A stretch of 64,000 nt of DNA from Cryptomeria japonica (taxonomy: Eukaryota > Streptophyta > Pinopsida > Cupressales > Cupressaceae). Positions 1-10,126 of this stretch are shown here, piece by piece; the stretch's first letter is position 1; every line of letters begins with the position of its first letter. The notes beneath the pieces are model-generated. The model saw only the letters and a program-made list of their open reading frames with translations, ran no database searches and was not told the origin of the DNA. The translations under genes were made by a program, and so were the position numbers. The stretch spans positions 199,315,341 to 199,379,340 of the forward strand of contig NC_081408.1 of assembly GCF_030272615.1 (NCBI RefSeq), in the 5' to 3' direction.

Positions 1-894
1 ATGGATATTGTTTTCCTTATCTTCTCCCATATTGTTGAATAGTTCTGTTAGCTGTTTACCTATCAGTATATCATATCCAAGTTCTTTGTAGCCTATAACA
101 GGGACTTGTTTGGTTATATGTAGCATCAGAAATACTAGCAGATTTCCAAACCTAAAAGTTCCTTTCTTGTCCTTCTTAATCTTGCCTAAGTTGTCAATTA
201 ATTCGTCCTTCAACCACTCACATACATCAATATTTGCATTATCTATGACCATGTCATAAGCACTCTTAATGCACAGACTTGACACTGAATTGAGTCTATT
301 TGCATGAGTTGCCTTATATCCTAATATCATGCTGGTAAATCTTACATTAGTATCTTTTACATCATTGACTCTTAAGGACCTTTTATCAGATGTGGCACCA
401 GTTAGGTTCATAACTAGGTCATTGGAAACCTTCTTAGTTTTGTTTGGCCTTTTACCGGTGTTTGGTAACCTTGTGACAACTTTCATAGCTTCCTTGGTGA
501 TTTTGTGAATTGCATCTAACCAGAAAAATTCACCATGTACCTTGCTTAAGACTATCCTAATCACATCCTTGGGGAATTTAGGAATGCTAAGGATCTCTAT
601 AAATCCTAGGGTTTCAATGATCTTATGTTTATCTTTTACATTATCGGATTCATCACATATGACAGATTTAAACATGGTTTTAATCTCTTCATCTCCTAGT
701 TCCTCAATGTTGCAGTGAATGTAAATTCTGGGGTCTTCAGCATAAACAACTCCTTTAGGAATTTGAGAAAAAGCACCCAAAGTATCATCTTTCTTTGCTA
801 CCTTAGGAACTAATTGAAATACGGGCCTAGGTCTTTTTACAACTTCGACAAAAGTAGGGTTTTCTATATATTCAAGTGCAGAGGTGGATGCCAT
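1..894 (-). CDS. ORF2 of left copia-like element, N-terminal part (runs off window)
   Basis: I do not recognise a known function. The frame is open without a stop for 298 codons from ATG at 894 to base 1, beginning MASTSALEYIENP. It aligns by eye with the ORF2 at 8354-5009 of the neighbouring element: shared segments include QIPKGV/QVPAGV, IRIVLSKVHG/IRIILSRVHG, LTGATSD/LTGSTSD, ILGYKATHANR/VIGYRTFSASR and IKKDKKGTFRFGNLLV/IKKDNSLRFKFGQLLV. The protein looks mainly alpha-helical and mixed-charge, with no signal peptide or membrane segment. It lies downstream of the zinc-knuckle ORF1 on the same strand and has a TATA motif about 150 bp upstream (1041-1046). No reverse transcriptase, integrase or protease motif is visible. 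It could be a Gag-like or transposon-associated protein of unknown type; being uninterrupted is notable beside the decayed ORF1. Confidence 0.6.
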   Translation of the reverse strand, partial: MASTSALEYIENPTFVEVVKRPRPVFQLVPKVAKKDDTLGAFSQIPKGVVYAEDPRIYIHCNIEELGDEEIKTMFKSVICDESDNVKDKHKIIETLGFIEILSIPKFPKDVIRIVLSKVHGEFFWLDAIHKITKEAMKVVTRLPNTGKRPNKTKKVSNDLVMNLTGATSDKRSLRVNDVKDTNVRFTSMILGYKATHANRLNSVSSLCIKSAYDMVIDNANIDVCEWLKDELIDNLGKIKKDKKGTFRFGNLLVFLMLHITKQVPVIGYKELGYDILIGKQLTELFNNMGEDKENNIH

Positions 895-1040
895 TATGAT
901 AAATACCTTTTACTGTCTTTAGGATGGATGATTGCTTGAAGTGTTCTTGCCTCTTTTCTCAAAATCCCTTAGCTCTGCAAATTTCGTGCTCTATGAATGT
1001 TTGAAATCACGGTGAAATGAAATGGAGCTAAAACCACAAA

Positions 1041-1046
1041 TTTATA
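1041..1046 (-). promoter_or_regulatory. TATA-like box upstream of left ORF2
   Basis: On the minus strand the sequence reads CTTATAAATTTG about 150 bp before the ORF2 ATG at 894. The segment from here to the ATG has no open frame and ends with AAAAGGTATTT close to the ATG. The same word precedes ORF2 in the middle element, and the preceding CCGG(C/T)ATG...TTGGCA(A/G)AAGACC stretch is also shared. This supports a conserved leader or promoter rather than a random TATA match. Confidence 0.4.
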
Positions 1047-1202
1047 AGGTCTTTTTGCCAACTACCACATTAAATGCATGCCGGTTAAGTATTCACTTAA
1101 CATTGTCTATCGGTAATGAAGTAATTTCAAACTTCTTATCTCTAACTGAGGGAATAATAGTACATGTGTCATTAGATCGCCAAACCCTCAAGGAAACTTT
1201 CT

Positions 1203-2360
1203 TCAATTCGATGAAGAACTTCCTACCGGTGGAGCATCACTCTGTTCTGTCAGTGAAGCATCACTCTGTCTTGCCGGTGAAGCATTGATTGGTTCTACCG
1301 GTGGAGGAGTATTCCCAATATTTAGATCAGCTTTTCTAATCCATTGTTTTGAGAATTCTTGCTTAACCTCTTCAACTGTTTCTTTACCTTTCAAGCTAGA
1401 ACTTTTGTTATTTGCCGGTGATCCTTTACTTCTATAGAATTTTGCAATATGCCCAATCTTGTTACATGCATAACAAGTTACATTATTCTTCTAAATAGCT
1501 TTCCCATAACCTATGTCGGTTTTTGTTTTGCATTGATTAGATAAATGTCCAAATCTTCCACAAACATAACATCTCACATTCATTCTGCTATTCTCAGAAT
1601 TGTGACCAACTTTGTTGCATTTAGAACATTGACCGGTGGGTGTGTTGATATTCTGATAATTTCTAGATCTACATTCATTTTCTCTATGACCATACTTATT
1701 ACAGTTAAAGCATTTTCCATTGAATTTATAAGAATTAGGTTGCCTTACTGATTTGCTGTGATCCTATGTGGTTGCAGTACCAGAGCTTTCACCAACTTCA
1801 AAGCCAATTCCAGAAAGTGTCACCTTTAGGTTTTTGATTCTTCAGCAAGTTACCAAGTTCCTCTGAGCTTTTTTTGATTTTTTCTTTATGTTGATTTGCA
1901 GTTTCTAGTTCTCTTTCTAAGACTTCTTTTTGTCTCATTAGTTCATTGGAGTCATTCTGAGTGTGCATCAGATTTGTCTTTAATAGATCATTTTCATAGC
2001 TAAGTCTTGTGTTTTCATTTGCTGCATCACTTAGTCTTCTGGTCAATTCTTCTTCATTCTTCTTCCTATCTTCAATCTCTTTACAAAATCTCATAGTCAT
2101 ATCCTGCATCTCATTCTTTGTAGTTATGTTCTCCAGTTTCAGCTTACTTAACATATCATTAAGTGATTCCTTTTCATCATTCTCATTTTGCATCTTTGAC
2201 AAAGTTCTCTTCTCTTATTTCTTGTAATAGTAAGATTCTCTTGAAGTGCCTGAATGATATCCTAAGCTGCTTTTAGATCATCTTCTAGTTTGATATTTTT
2301 CAATTTTTCTGTATCATAGTCTGAGAGAGCTGCTTCAAGTTGCTTCATCAGATTTTCCAT
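1203..2360 (-). pseudogene. ORF1 of left element: coiled coil plus four zinc knuckles (broken)
   Basis: The frame starts at ATG 2360, about 70 bp after the primer-binding site, with a heptad-rich coiled coil (MENLMKQLEAALSDYD...). It is broken by an in-frame stop near 2262 and a frameshift into the segment 2202-1798, which continues the coiled coil. Four zinc-knuckle segments follow, around 1710-1670, 1635-1590, 1560-1525 and 1470-1435. Two are intact CCHC boxes (CFNCNKYGHRENEC, CYVCGRFGHLSNQC) and two have lost the last cysteine (Ser and Tyr). The family resembles the nucleocapsid part of copia-type Gag, but the usual capsid domain is not visible. Order and spacing match ORF1 of the element at 3503-11304. 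Decayed, so unlikely to be functional. Confidence 0.7.
1225..1286 (-). repeat. Short tandem repeat in ORF1 tail
   Basis: Two and a half imperfect copies of a roughly 27 bp unit containing GAAGCATCACTCTGT and CCGGTG. On the minus strand it encodes a Ser/Pro/Gln-rich repeat (PVEPINASPARQSDASLTEQ). Confidence 0.6.
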
Positions 2361-2415
2361 CTCTACCAATGTCAAGATCTTCCTCAACCTGTTAGGCTTC
2401 TAAAAATAGAGGACC

Positions 2416-2431
2416 AGGCTCTGATACCAAT
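2416..2431 (-). other. Primer-binding site of left element
   Basis: Minus strand ATTGGTATCAGAGCCT directly abuts the LTR end at 2432. TGGTATCAGAGC is the classic plant copia primer-binding site complementary to the 3' end of initiator methionine tRNA. Confidence 0.85.
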
Positions 2432-2985
2432 TGTTAGGAAACTCACAAATACTGAGAGGGGGGGTGAATCAGTATCTAATCGGTAATTAGAATTTCTCAA
2501 CTTAAAACATGCAAAACATATTGTAATAGTGTACCGGTATGCAAGAAATAATGCAATAAACAGAAATGAAAGAAACCACATGAAAATCACACCATAACAC
2601 AATGATTTAACGAGGAAACCCAGTGTGGGAAAAACCTCGATGGGATTTGTGACCCACAATATTCATTTATTGGCCAATAAGAGAATATTACTTACAATAG
2701 GGGCTTGCACATGCAGGAAGGCCAAGTGCCTAGAGCTCACTGCTCAAATGGGAAGTATCACTGACTTACAATGTGGATTATACAAATCCAATAACTTGCA
2801 CTGCTTTACAATAGCATCTTCAATGCCAGATTCAGTACCAGTTTCTGCTCTGTTCTTTACATATACCCCTTAACCTATATTTCGCATAATAGGTCTGCCT
2901 AATCTTTTTCTCCATACTTTTTTGCTTACATCACTTCCTTAAAAAATGTCTACAATGATCTCTTTTATATATAAGAGTCATTTTA
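2432..2985 (-). repeat. 5' LTR of left element, incomplete
   Basis: The LTR edge is TGTTAGGAAACTC at 2432, next to the PBS. It contains the GGGGGGGTGAATCAG box near the end (2457-2471), typical of plant copia LTR 3' ends, and a TATATATAA stretch near 2965-2975. The distal boundary is not visible because no matching LTR copy lies in the window; 2985 is an estimate where CT-rich sequence begins. Confidence 0.6.
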
Positions 2986-3497
2986 CAACTTGCCCCCTCT
3001 CCCCCTCTCCTCCTACTCCCTAATAATCTCAAACTCTCCCTCTCATTCTCTCTTCACCCCAATCACCCCCTTCCTCTCTCTCTTCGCCTTCCACCTAATT
3101 ACCTCTAGCTCTCTCTCTCTCTCTCACACACTCTCTCTTCCCCCCAATTAATCTCTCCTTCTCACTTCTCCCCCCCTCTCCTTTTTTTGATACTTCCCTA
3201 TGCCTCTCCTTGCCCCCTCTGAATTTTGTTGCTAGAGATGAGAAGGAAATGAAGAGAGATTAGTCTAGATCTTAGGGAAGAGAGAGTGACATAGAGGAGG
3301 AAATTATGAAGAGGTAAAAATATAAGCACCTTTTAGAGCTTGAGAGAATGAATGAGGTATTCAATGACAGTTAGAGATATAGGTCTAGAGAGAGATGTAT
3401 AAATATGGACAAAAGAGAGGGAGGAAGAAACAAACATGTAGAGTGATAGGTTTAGGAGAGAGAGGTGAAGAAAGGAACAAACATAGATAACATGGTT
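2986..3497. other. CT/GA-rich spacer, possibly rest of the left LTR
   Basis: A pyrimidine-rich block with (CT)n runs at about 3105-3150, followed by a purine-rich block (GAGAGA words, 3230-3480). No credible gene. It could be the U3 part of the left LTR or its flank; the middle element is inserted at its right end. Confidence 0.5.
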
Positions 3498-3502
3498 TAT
3501 CA

Positions 3503-4662
3503 TGATGAATACTAAGAGGGGGGGTGAATTAGTATGCCAAAAATATTTTCACTAAAACACTTACATAGTCTAAAGATTAACCGGTAAAGCAGTCTGACAG
3601 TCAAACCGGTTACCACACATGCAAACCAAAATGCGAATAAAACATTCACCCACAAAAGCAATACAACCATAACACAAGATAATTGACGTGGAAACCCAAT
3701 TGGGAAAAACCACGGTGAGATGGAACTCACAAGTCACTATCTGCAGAATAGAAACCAGACCAGTTAAGGTCTTACAATGTTCTTCACCAGAACAGATCCT
3801 ATTAGGAATCTCAATCTCTGTTAGGAGATAAGTCCGATTAAAGACTACCTTGGTAGAGGATTTTAGATTCACATGTGTGAACCACCTTGTTAGAGGATTT
3901 TACAAAGGCTTTGAGGCCTACCTGGTTAGGGACTACAAACTTGTTAAAGATGTGAGTAATCAACAAGTGTTTGATCTATCTAATAGTACAAACTGCTTGG
4001 TTAGATCCAGTATTGCTCACAGCTAATGCATTTCAGCATTACTTTAGTCTTCTCTATCTCTCTCTCAGTTACAACTCGATCTTCTCAGATAAGATCGCTC
4101 TTCCAACAACTCAACATCCACCTTAAACCCTAGCTCAACATTAACCCTTTTCGCAACAACCTAAAACCCTAGACATGATGTCCTTTTAAAGGAATCTGAT
4201 TTCATGTCGGTACAATAGGATTTCTTTACAATTTCCTAGGTTCAATGAACCTAGACATACTTAGTAACACAACACAGGAATCACCGTTAATGTGTCGGCA
4301 CCGTCAAACAATCAGTGGATTGGTAACTCATCACAAAATGCCAGTTGGTAACTCATCACAGAGTATTACCGGTTCATATAGAATACCGGTTACCGGTTTG
4401 ACAAAAATGAAGACTGGTAAGAATGTGTTGTGCCGCTTTGCTCCCTCATACTGCTTCTGATCTGCGAATCGCTTGGGGTCGACATGCCGCTTCAGACCGG
4501 GGAACACATTCTGCAAAATCGCCACTAGTCTAGAGACTAGTATACAACATACCGGTTGGAACAAATACTGGTTGAGCATAAACTCATACATATAAAGGGG
4601 ATCTCAATACAAGTGTGTGTCCATCAATGACAATCACAACATAAACCATAAAAATGCCAACA
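3503..4662 (-). repeat. 3' LTR of middle element
   Basis: 1,160 bp, plus-strand edges TGATGAATAC...GCCAACA. Minus-strand start is TGTTGGCATTTTT and the end ...TATTCATCA. It pairs with 10127-11304 and is flanked on the outside by the TSD TATCA and on the inside by the polypurine tract. It contains six ACCGGT hexamers (3580, 3605, 4368, 4385, 4392, 4551). Confidence 0.9.
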
Positions 4663-4676
4663 ATCTCCCCCTTTGG
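4663..4676 (-). other. Polypurine tract of middle element
   Basis: Minus strand GCCAAAGGGGGAGAT lies immediately before the LTR start TGTTGG, the standard plant copia arrangement for plus-strand DNA priming. Confidence 0.85.
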
Positions 4677-5008
4677 CATTGATGGCAACACTTAGGAAAA
4701 TAAAATTTTGACATCTAAGTGTTTTACAATAGAAAAACTTGCCATTAACAAATTTGCTCCCCCTAAGCATATACACTATCCCTTAATCAACAGAGTGTAT
4801 AGAAATTTTGCATTCAGAGCATAATCATCAGACCATATAGCATATATCACAACATATATCAAAATTTCAAAACAGATACTTCTCCCTCTGATATACTTCT
4901 CCCCTGATATATCAAAATTTCAAAATTTAAAACTATATACTTCTCCCCCTTTGCCAACAATGACAAGGTACCATTGAAAAACTTGTTTCCATATTTATAA
5001 AAAAGAGT

Positions 5009-8000
5009 TTATGACGATAATGAATAATACTTGTCAAAAACCACTTTATAGTCCTGCAAAAATTGTTTCATGGAAAGAGACCAGGACTCAAGTAGGGAGA
5101 TCGCCACTTCCTTCTCTGTCTGCATTTGTGATACCTGTTCCTCCATGGCATCTATTGTGCTCAGTTCTTGTGTGACTGTCAGAGCATCCAGGTTCAGATA
5201 GCATTTCTAGAGAATTTGCAGTCGTGGAAGTAATACCAGTTGAGGCTCTTGCAAATCCCTAGACCTTGTGCTGATCTCTTGCTCCATCTTGGCTGACTGG
5301 ATCTGGAACCGGTGAACGGTTTGCCCATATGTTGCAAAGGAGTCATAAGGAGTCTTGAATGTGCTCAAGGAGGACTGTAAGTCCATTTGAAGCTATTGCT
5401 TCTTGGCTAGTACATCATCACAAAACATATGAGGTTGATAGATTTTGCTGAGTAGCAAGTTTCCCTCATCCAAGGCACTCCTTATGTCCTTTTGATCCTT
5501 TAGTAGTTTAGTCCTAAGCTCATTTAATTTCTTCACGAGAGCAACATTAAGAGCCTTTTGGTGCTCTTTCTTTACATTAGCCTTTGCTGCTTCTTCTAGA
5601 CCCTGCACTTGATCATCCACTATAGTACACAGAAGTTTGAGTTGTGCTAGTGATGAATTAGTGTCAGGAAGATTAGTACCGGGGATTAAACTAGTAAGTG
5701 TGTCTACAGCTACCTGAATGATGTCCTGTTCCTTTTTCCTGTGAATGATCTCAAGGAGCTCTTGAGAAACCTTGATGCTCTACATAAGCTCCTACTCACT
5801 TGCAGGTTGGAGATTGATAGGACTAGAGAGATCAACCAGTGAGGGTTGACTTCTGGTTACCTTCAAAGTCTCCACCTGAGAGCTTTTTGCTGCTTCTAGT
5901 TCCTTGGCTTCTTCAGCTTTCTTCTTTTCCACTTCTCTTCTCTTCTCTTCTTCCTTGTCTTCCTCTGCCTTTTTCTTCTCCTCTGCTCTCCTCTTCTACT
6001 CTTCCTTTTCTTCTTCTTCCCTCTTCTTCTTCTCTTCCTCTTCCTTTTTCTTCTTCTCTTCCTCTTCCTTCTTCTTCTTCTCCTCTTCTTTCTTCTTCTT
6101 TTCTTCCTCTTCCTTCTTCCTCTTTTCTTCTTCTTCCTTCTTCTTCTTTTCTTCCTTGTCCTCTTCTTCTTTCGTCTTCTTTCTTCTTCTTCTCTTTATC
6201 TTTTCTTTTCTCCTCTTCCTCTTTTCTCTTCTCTTCCTCTTTTTTCTGTTTCTCATCTTCATCCTTCTTCTTTTTCTCTTCCTGTTCTTTTGCCGCTTGC
6301 TGCGTGTCCACAACTTGTTCACCACCCTAATCGGCCTGTTGCCCCTATTTAGTTCCCTCAGAAGGTATGTCCTGAGTGACATCTTCTATATCCAGGGCAT
6401 CGACATCTATGGTGTCGATTGGTTCCTCCACCAGGTTTCCTTCCTCATCAAAAACCTCATCCAGTTTGGAAATAACTGGTTCCTTTTCCGCTTGGAGGGT
6501 GGCCATTCGAGCTTTGTGAGAGCTGATAGCATGGGCCATGTGTTGATGTGTATCCTTTTCTACATCATCAACTCTCCCCTCCAACAACCAGAGTCTTCTT
6601 CTCCTTGTGAAGAAGAGACCTTTATTTTGATCCAATACATCAAATAATTCTGAATTTGAGAGTTTGGGGAAGTACTGTGCAAAAACTTTCTCCCTAGTCT
6701 CTTGTTCCTTTTCAATGGCAATGCGCCATTTGTTATCCAATGCTTTAAATAATGAATCCGGTGTCTAAGATTTAATCTCTGATGGTGACCGGTCATTTTT
6801 ACATAAATAAAGAATGATTTCCTGCAGTACTTCATCTTTTTCTTCACTATTGAATTCATCATAATAATCTATTAAATCATGAAGTAACTTTCTCCTAATA
6901 TTCTTTACTATTCTTTGACAATGTGTCAAAGGTTTGTAAGAGGAGATATCTATATTTATCAGTGCAGATGTTGTCGGTTCATTCTTCTTCATCTTCTTGG
7001 TCTGTCTAGCCTTCTTTGGCTGTTCATTAGACTCAGTTTCTTTTGAGTCCGGTTCATTTGCCTTAGTCTTCCTCTTCCTTTCGAAGACTTTTGCTGGTGT
7101 TACCTCCGGTTTCTTCTTTGCCGGTGACCGCTTGGTCACTCTTGGAGTCGCAGTGGTAGCTGGTGCTGATGTTGCAGGCACTGCCTTAGCTTTCTTAGCT
7201 GCGAGTTCTTTTCCCTTCTTCACCGATGGTTCTTCAACTGGTGCGATCCTCTCCAAGTAGGTTCCGGTTCTCTTAGCCTTTGGATCAAGAGGCGAGGCAA
7301 TAAGGGTTGAAGCATACCCTTCCAGCATGTCAAACATGACCTCATAGCCCATAGGCTCCTTTTCCTCCATTCTAGGCTCAACAACCTCCATTAGATATTT
7401 GTCCACCTGAATAGTGAAACAGATGTCATCTTCATATTTCTTCACTATGTCACCTGAGATTCGTACCCTCTGACTCATCTTTCTTCTGAACTCATCAAAG
7501 TATTTGTTCAGTACCTCAGGGTAGCTGGTTCCAATGGCTTGCACACTTTCCTTTATTTGCTTGGTTACCGGTTGGTCAGGGGACCACTGGACATCTCCTA
7601 CACCTGGAAATTAGCCTTGGAAATAGAAAAACAACCCTACCAGTAGTTGTCCAAACTTAAATCTCAGTGAATTGTCCTTTTTGATTGCCTTAAGATTTAA
7701 CAGGAGTTGTCTCTGCATACTGGTGCATATGTCAAATGATTTATCCTCTTTAATCATCTAGTAAGTAGCATTTACCGCTATAGCAGATACATAATTAATC
7801 CTGCTGGCTGAGAATGTTCTGTAGCCTATCACTATGCAGGCATATTTTACCAGTTCATCCTTGATAGGATTAACTGTCATACCTTGTGAATCACTTGTCG
7901 AACCGGTGAGCTTGGTCATTTCCATTTTGCTTACCATTCTCAGGGCTGGCACTTCCCCTATGTTGCAGAAACTGGTGACTGCATGAATTGCCTTAGGCGT

Positions 8001-8375
8001 GATATCATGCATCCTCTCCAGGTACATCTTGTCACCATGAACTCTACTCAAGATGATCCTGATGTGATCCTCTGTGAAGTCTTCCAGAAAATATACCACA
8101 TTATGGAGTTTCTTCTTCTCTAAGATACTGAACTCTGATTTGATCCTTTTGTCCTTTCCGCAAAATAGACCTAATTGAGTATAAATGGCTAAGGACCCTA
8201 GGTCTTCTATCTTGCAATCAATATAATCTGAAATTCCTTCTTCGACTATGACTCCAGCTGGAACTTGTGACAAAGCATTATACTTGGACTTCCTCTGAAT
8301 GAAACTTTCTGACTCAATGGATGTGCTTGAACTGGTATGAGATGCGGAAGCCATTGAAGAGTATTTCAAGAACAC
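5009..8375 (-). pseudogene. ORF2 of middle element, unrecognised ~1,100-codon gene with nonsense mutations
   Basis: One long reading frame is still traceable from ATG 8375, or more likely ATG 8354 (MASASHTSSS), to TAA 5009-5011. It is interrupted by in-frame stops (7758-7760, near 7606, 6765-6767, 6345-6347, near 6325, 5996, 5393-5395, near 5208) and by one frame slip inside the Glu/Lys-rich repeat near 6180. Domains in order: an N-terminal helical region homologous to 894-1; a Lys/Pro/Ala-rich basic linker (about 7300-7000) with AAKKAKAVPA-type runs; a helical segment ending near 6765; an extended Glu/Lys/Arg-rich charged helix (about 6300-5920); and a C-terminal coiled-coil-like part ending DKYYSLSS. 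No enzyme motif is seen. Function is unknown; a structural or nucleic-acid-binding role would fit the charge pattern but is speculative. Confidence 0.6.
5920..6300 (-). repeat. Long polypurine/polypyrimidine tract coding Glu/Lys-rich helix
   Basis: About 380 bp that is almost pure pyrimidine on the plus strand (CTTCTT/CTCTTCC words). On the minus strand it encodes EEEKKKK-type repeats in two overlapping open frames, where the ORF2 frame has slipped. Such tracts expand by slippage and can form triplex DNA; the encoded peptide would be a single charged alpha helix. Confidence 0.75.
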
Positions 8376-8612
8376 GAAAAATACCTTTTAAATGCGAATT
8401 TAGGGCTTCTTGATTCTGCTTTACTTCACTCTCTGTCGGATGCCAAATCACTGCTTTGTGCTCTCCACTACCACTTGCAAGCTAGATTTGAATCTCTTTT
8501 AAGGTTATCCAATTTCTTGAAGTCAAAGCTCAAATCGCCTTTTCTTCGCTCTACACTTGAAAACTTTTCTTCACTCGAAAACAGATAGTGAGAAATGATT
8601 TGAAATATTGCA

Positions 8613-8619
8613 TTTATAC
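8613..8619 (-). promoter_or_regulatory. TATA-like box upstream of middle ORF2
   Basis: Minus strand ATGTATAAATGC lies about 260 bp before ATG 8354. The stretch between has no open frame and ends in the AAAAGGTATTT word that also precedes the left ORF2. This suggests ORF2 has its own transcript in addition to any LTR-driven genomic RNA. Confidence 0.4.
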
Positions 8620-8772
8620 ATGTCTCTCCCCTACCGTCATTAATGCTCCTCTATTAGGGCGTAAACCCTAATTTGCCTTTTTACCATTTCTGGTCTTCTG
8701 CCAAGTGACAGATGCATCATACCGGTTAAGGTCTTTTACCGGTGTCAATCGGGGGTTCGAAAGTATTTCGCC

Positions 8773-8789
8773 ATTTGCTCCCCCTAAGC
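8773..8789 (-). repeat. Internal copy of the pre-PPT word
   Basis: The 17-mer ATTTGCTCCCCCTAAGC occurs here, between ORF1 and the ORF2 leader, and again at 4752-4768 between the ORF2 end and the 3' PPT. On the minus strand it reads as a GGGGGA-containing purine-rich tract. The duplication suggests ORF2 with its leader was added behind an older 3' end. Confidence 0.6.
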
Positions 8790-8924
8790 CTTTGAGGCTT
8801 AGTTTGCCGGTTCCGTTATTTCCACACTAGGTGCAGAAATTGGTTCCTCCTCCGACAATGTTGGTTTCTTGTTCCATGTTTTCTTCGTGTCTCCTTGAAC
8901 TTTTTCAACATCTATTTTTCCTTC

Positions 8925-10088
8925 CTAAGTGACCGGTATATCATCAGATATACTTTTTCTGCTTCTGCAGAATCTTGCAATGTGACCCGATTTGTTGCAG
9001 TGATAGCAAACAAGTCCAGGTGCTCTCCAAGGTCCATTGTACATGTTTCCAATCTTTCTTCTGCATGTTGCATCAGTGGGACCATGACCATAAAAGATCA
9101 TACAACTTTCTCTCCATCCGGTTGCCGCTTGATGACCACTGCTTCTTGACTGATGATTGAAATCATTAAACTGGTTGTGGTTCCGGTTCATAAAAGATTC
9201 AACACCAGTTCCTTGGGTCCTCTGAGGATATCTTCCAGTGTTATCCACTACAGACCTACATTCAAATGCTCTATGCCCAAACTTGTTGCATGCATAACAA
9301 TGACCATTGAACTTATTGAATCTAGGTACATTGTTGATAAAATAAGGAAAATTATTCTAGGCTTTGCTCCTACATACATTGGTAGTGTGTCCTTCTTTAA
9401 GACAGTTAAAGCAAACAGGTTTGAATATTTGCTTACCTTTTCCTTTGAGTGTCGGTTGCTTCTTTGATGCTTCATCATTTGTTCCTGAGGATTCTCCTTC
9501 CTCATGTCCAGAAAAACCAAGACCATTGGTATTCTTTGCCAGTCTAGATGACTCAAGCTTTTGCTCTAGCTTGACAATACTTTTGCCAAACTTAGCAAGT
9601 ATTTCCTTTGACTCAAAGAGTTCTTTGGAAATAGTAGTATTTGTCTCCATTAGACTTGCATTTTCAGTGATGGCTATGTTCAGTTCTCCTTGCATGTCTT
9701 CCTTTTCCATTCTACTCTCATGAAGGCGAGCAGTTAGTGCATTAATCTCATGTTTCAACTTGGAGATCTCATGATCTCTGTCTTTTACCAAATCTTCAGC
9801 TTTTCTCTTGTTCTCAAGCTCTTGACTGAACCGAATAGTCAATCCTTCCAACTCCTTTCTCAGATTGGAGTTTGAATCATTCAACTTATTCACTTCAACA
9901 ATCATAGCTTCCATGTTAGCTTCATCTTCAGAACTACTTTTAGATAGTTCCATCAACCTCTCTGCATGTTCTCTTCTTTTTGCTTGAGATTCCTTGTATT
10001 TGACCATAAGATCATCATAGGCTTGCTCAGACTTAGTGAGCCATTGAGTAAGTTCCCTCAAGGTGTATTCCCCCATATCTCTTTCCAA
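8925..10088 (-). pseudogene. ORF1 of middle element: coiled coil plus four zinc knuckles, one nonsense codon
   Basis: ATG 10088 lies only ~25 bp after the PBS. The first ~210 residues are a strongly predicted coiled coil (heptads of L/I/E/K, MERDMGEYTLRELTQW start). A Gly/Ser/Lys linker and the zinc knuckle CFNCLKEGHTTNVC follow. A single in-frame TAG at 9357-9359 interrupts the frame, which then stays open through CYACNKFGHRAFEC, a degenerate box CMIFYGHGPTDATC and CYHCNKSGHIARFC to the stop at 8925. Zinc knuckles of this type bind RNA in Gag nucleocapsid, but the copia capsid region is not apparent, so this may be a nucleocapsid/coiled-coil protein that co-assembles with a helper Gag. Remarkably little decay compared with ORF2. 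Confidence 0.7.
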
Positions 10089-10110
10089 GTGGTTGAACTT
10101 ATAGAAAGGT

Positions 10111-10126
10111 TGGCTCTGATACCAAT
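10111..10126 (-). other. Primer-binding site of middle element
   Basis: Minus strand ATTGGTATCAGAGCCA immediately follows the 5' LTR end (10127). It is complementary to initiator tRNA-Met as in most plant copia elements. Confidence 0.9.

Noticed and set aside
5839-6647. Plus-strand Ser/Phe/Leu-rich frames of 163 and 247 codons
   Set aside because: They are the antisense of the Glu/Lys-rich tract of ORF2; the amino-acid bias comes from the pyrimidine repeat.
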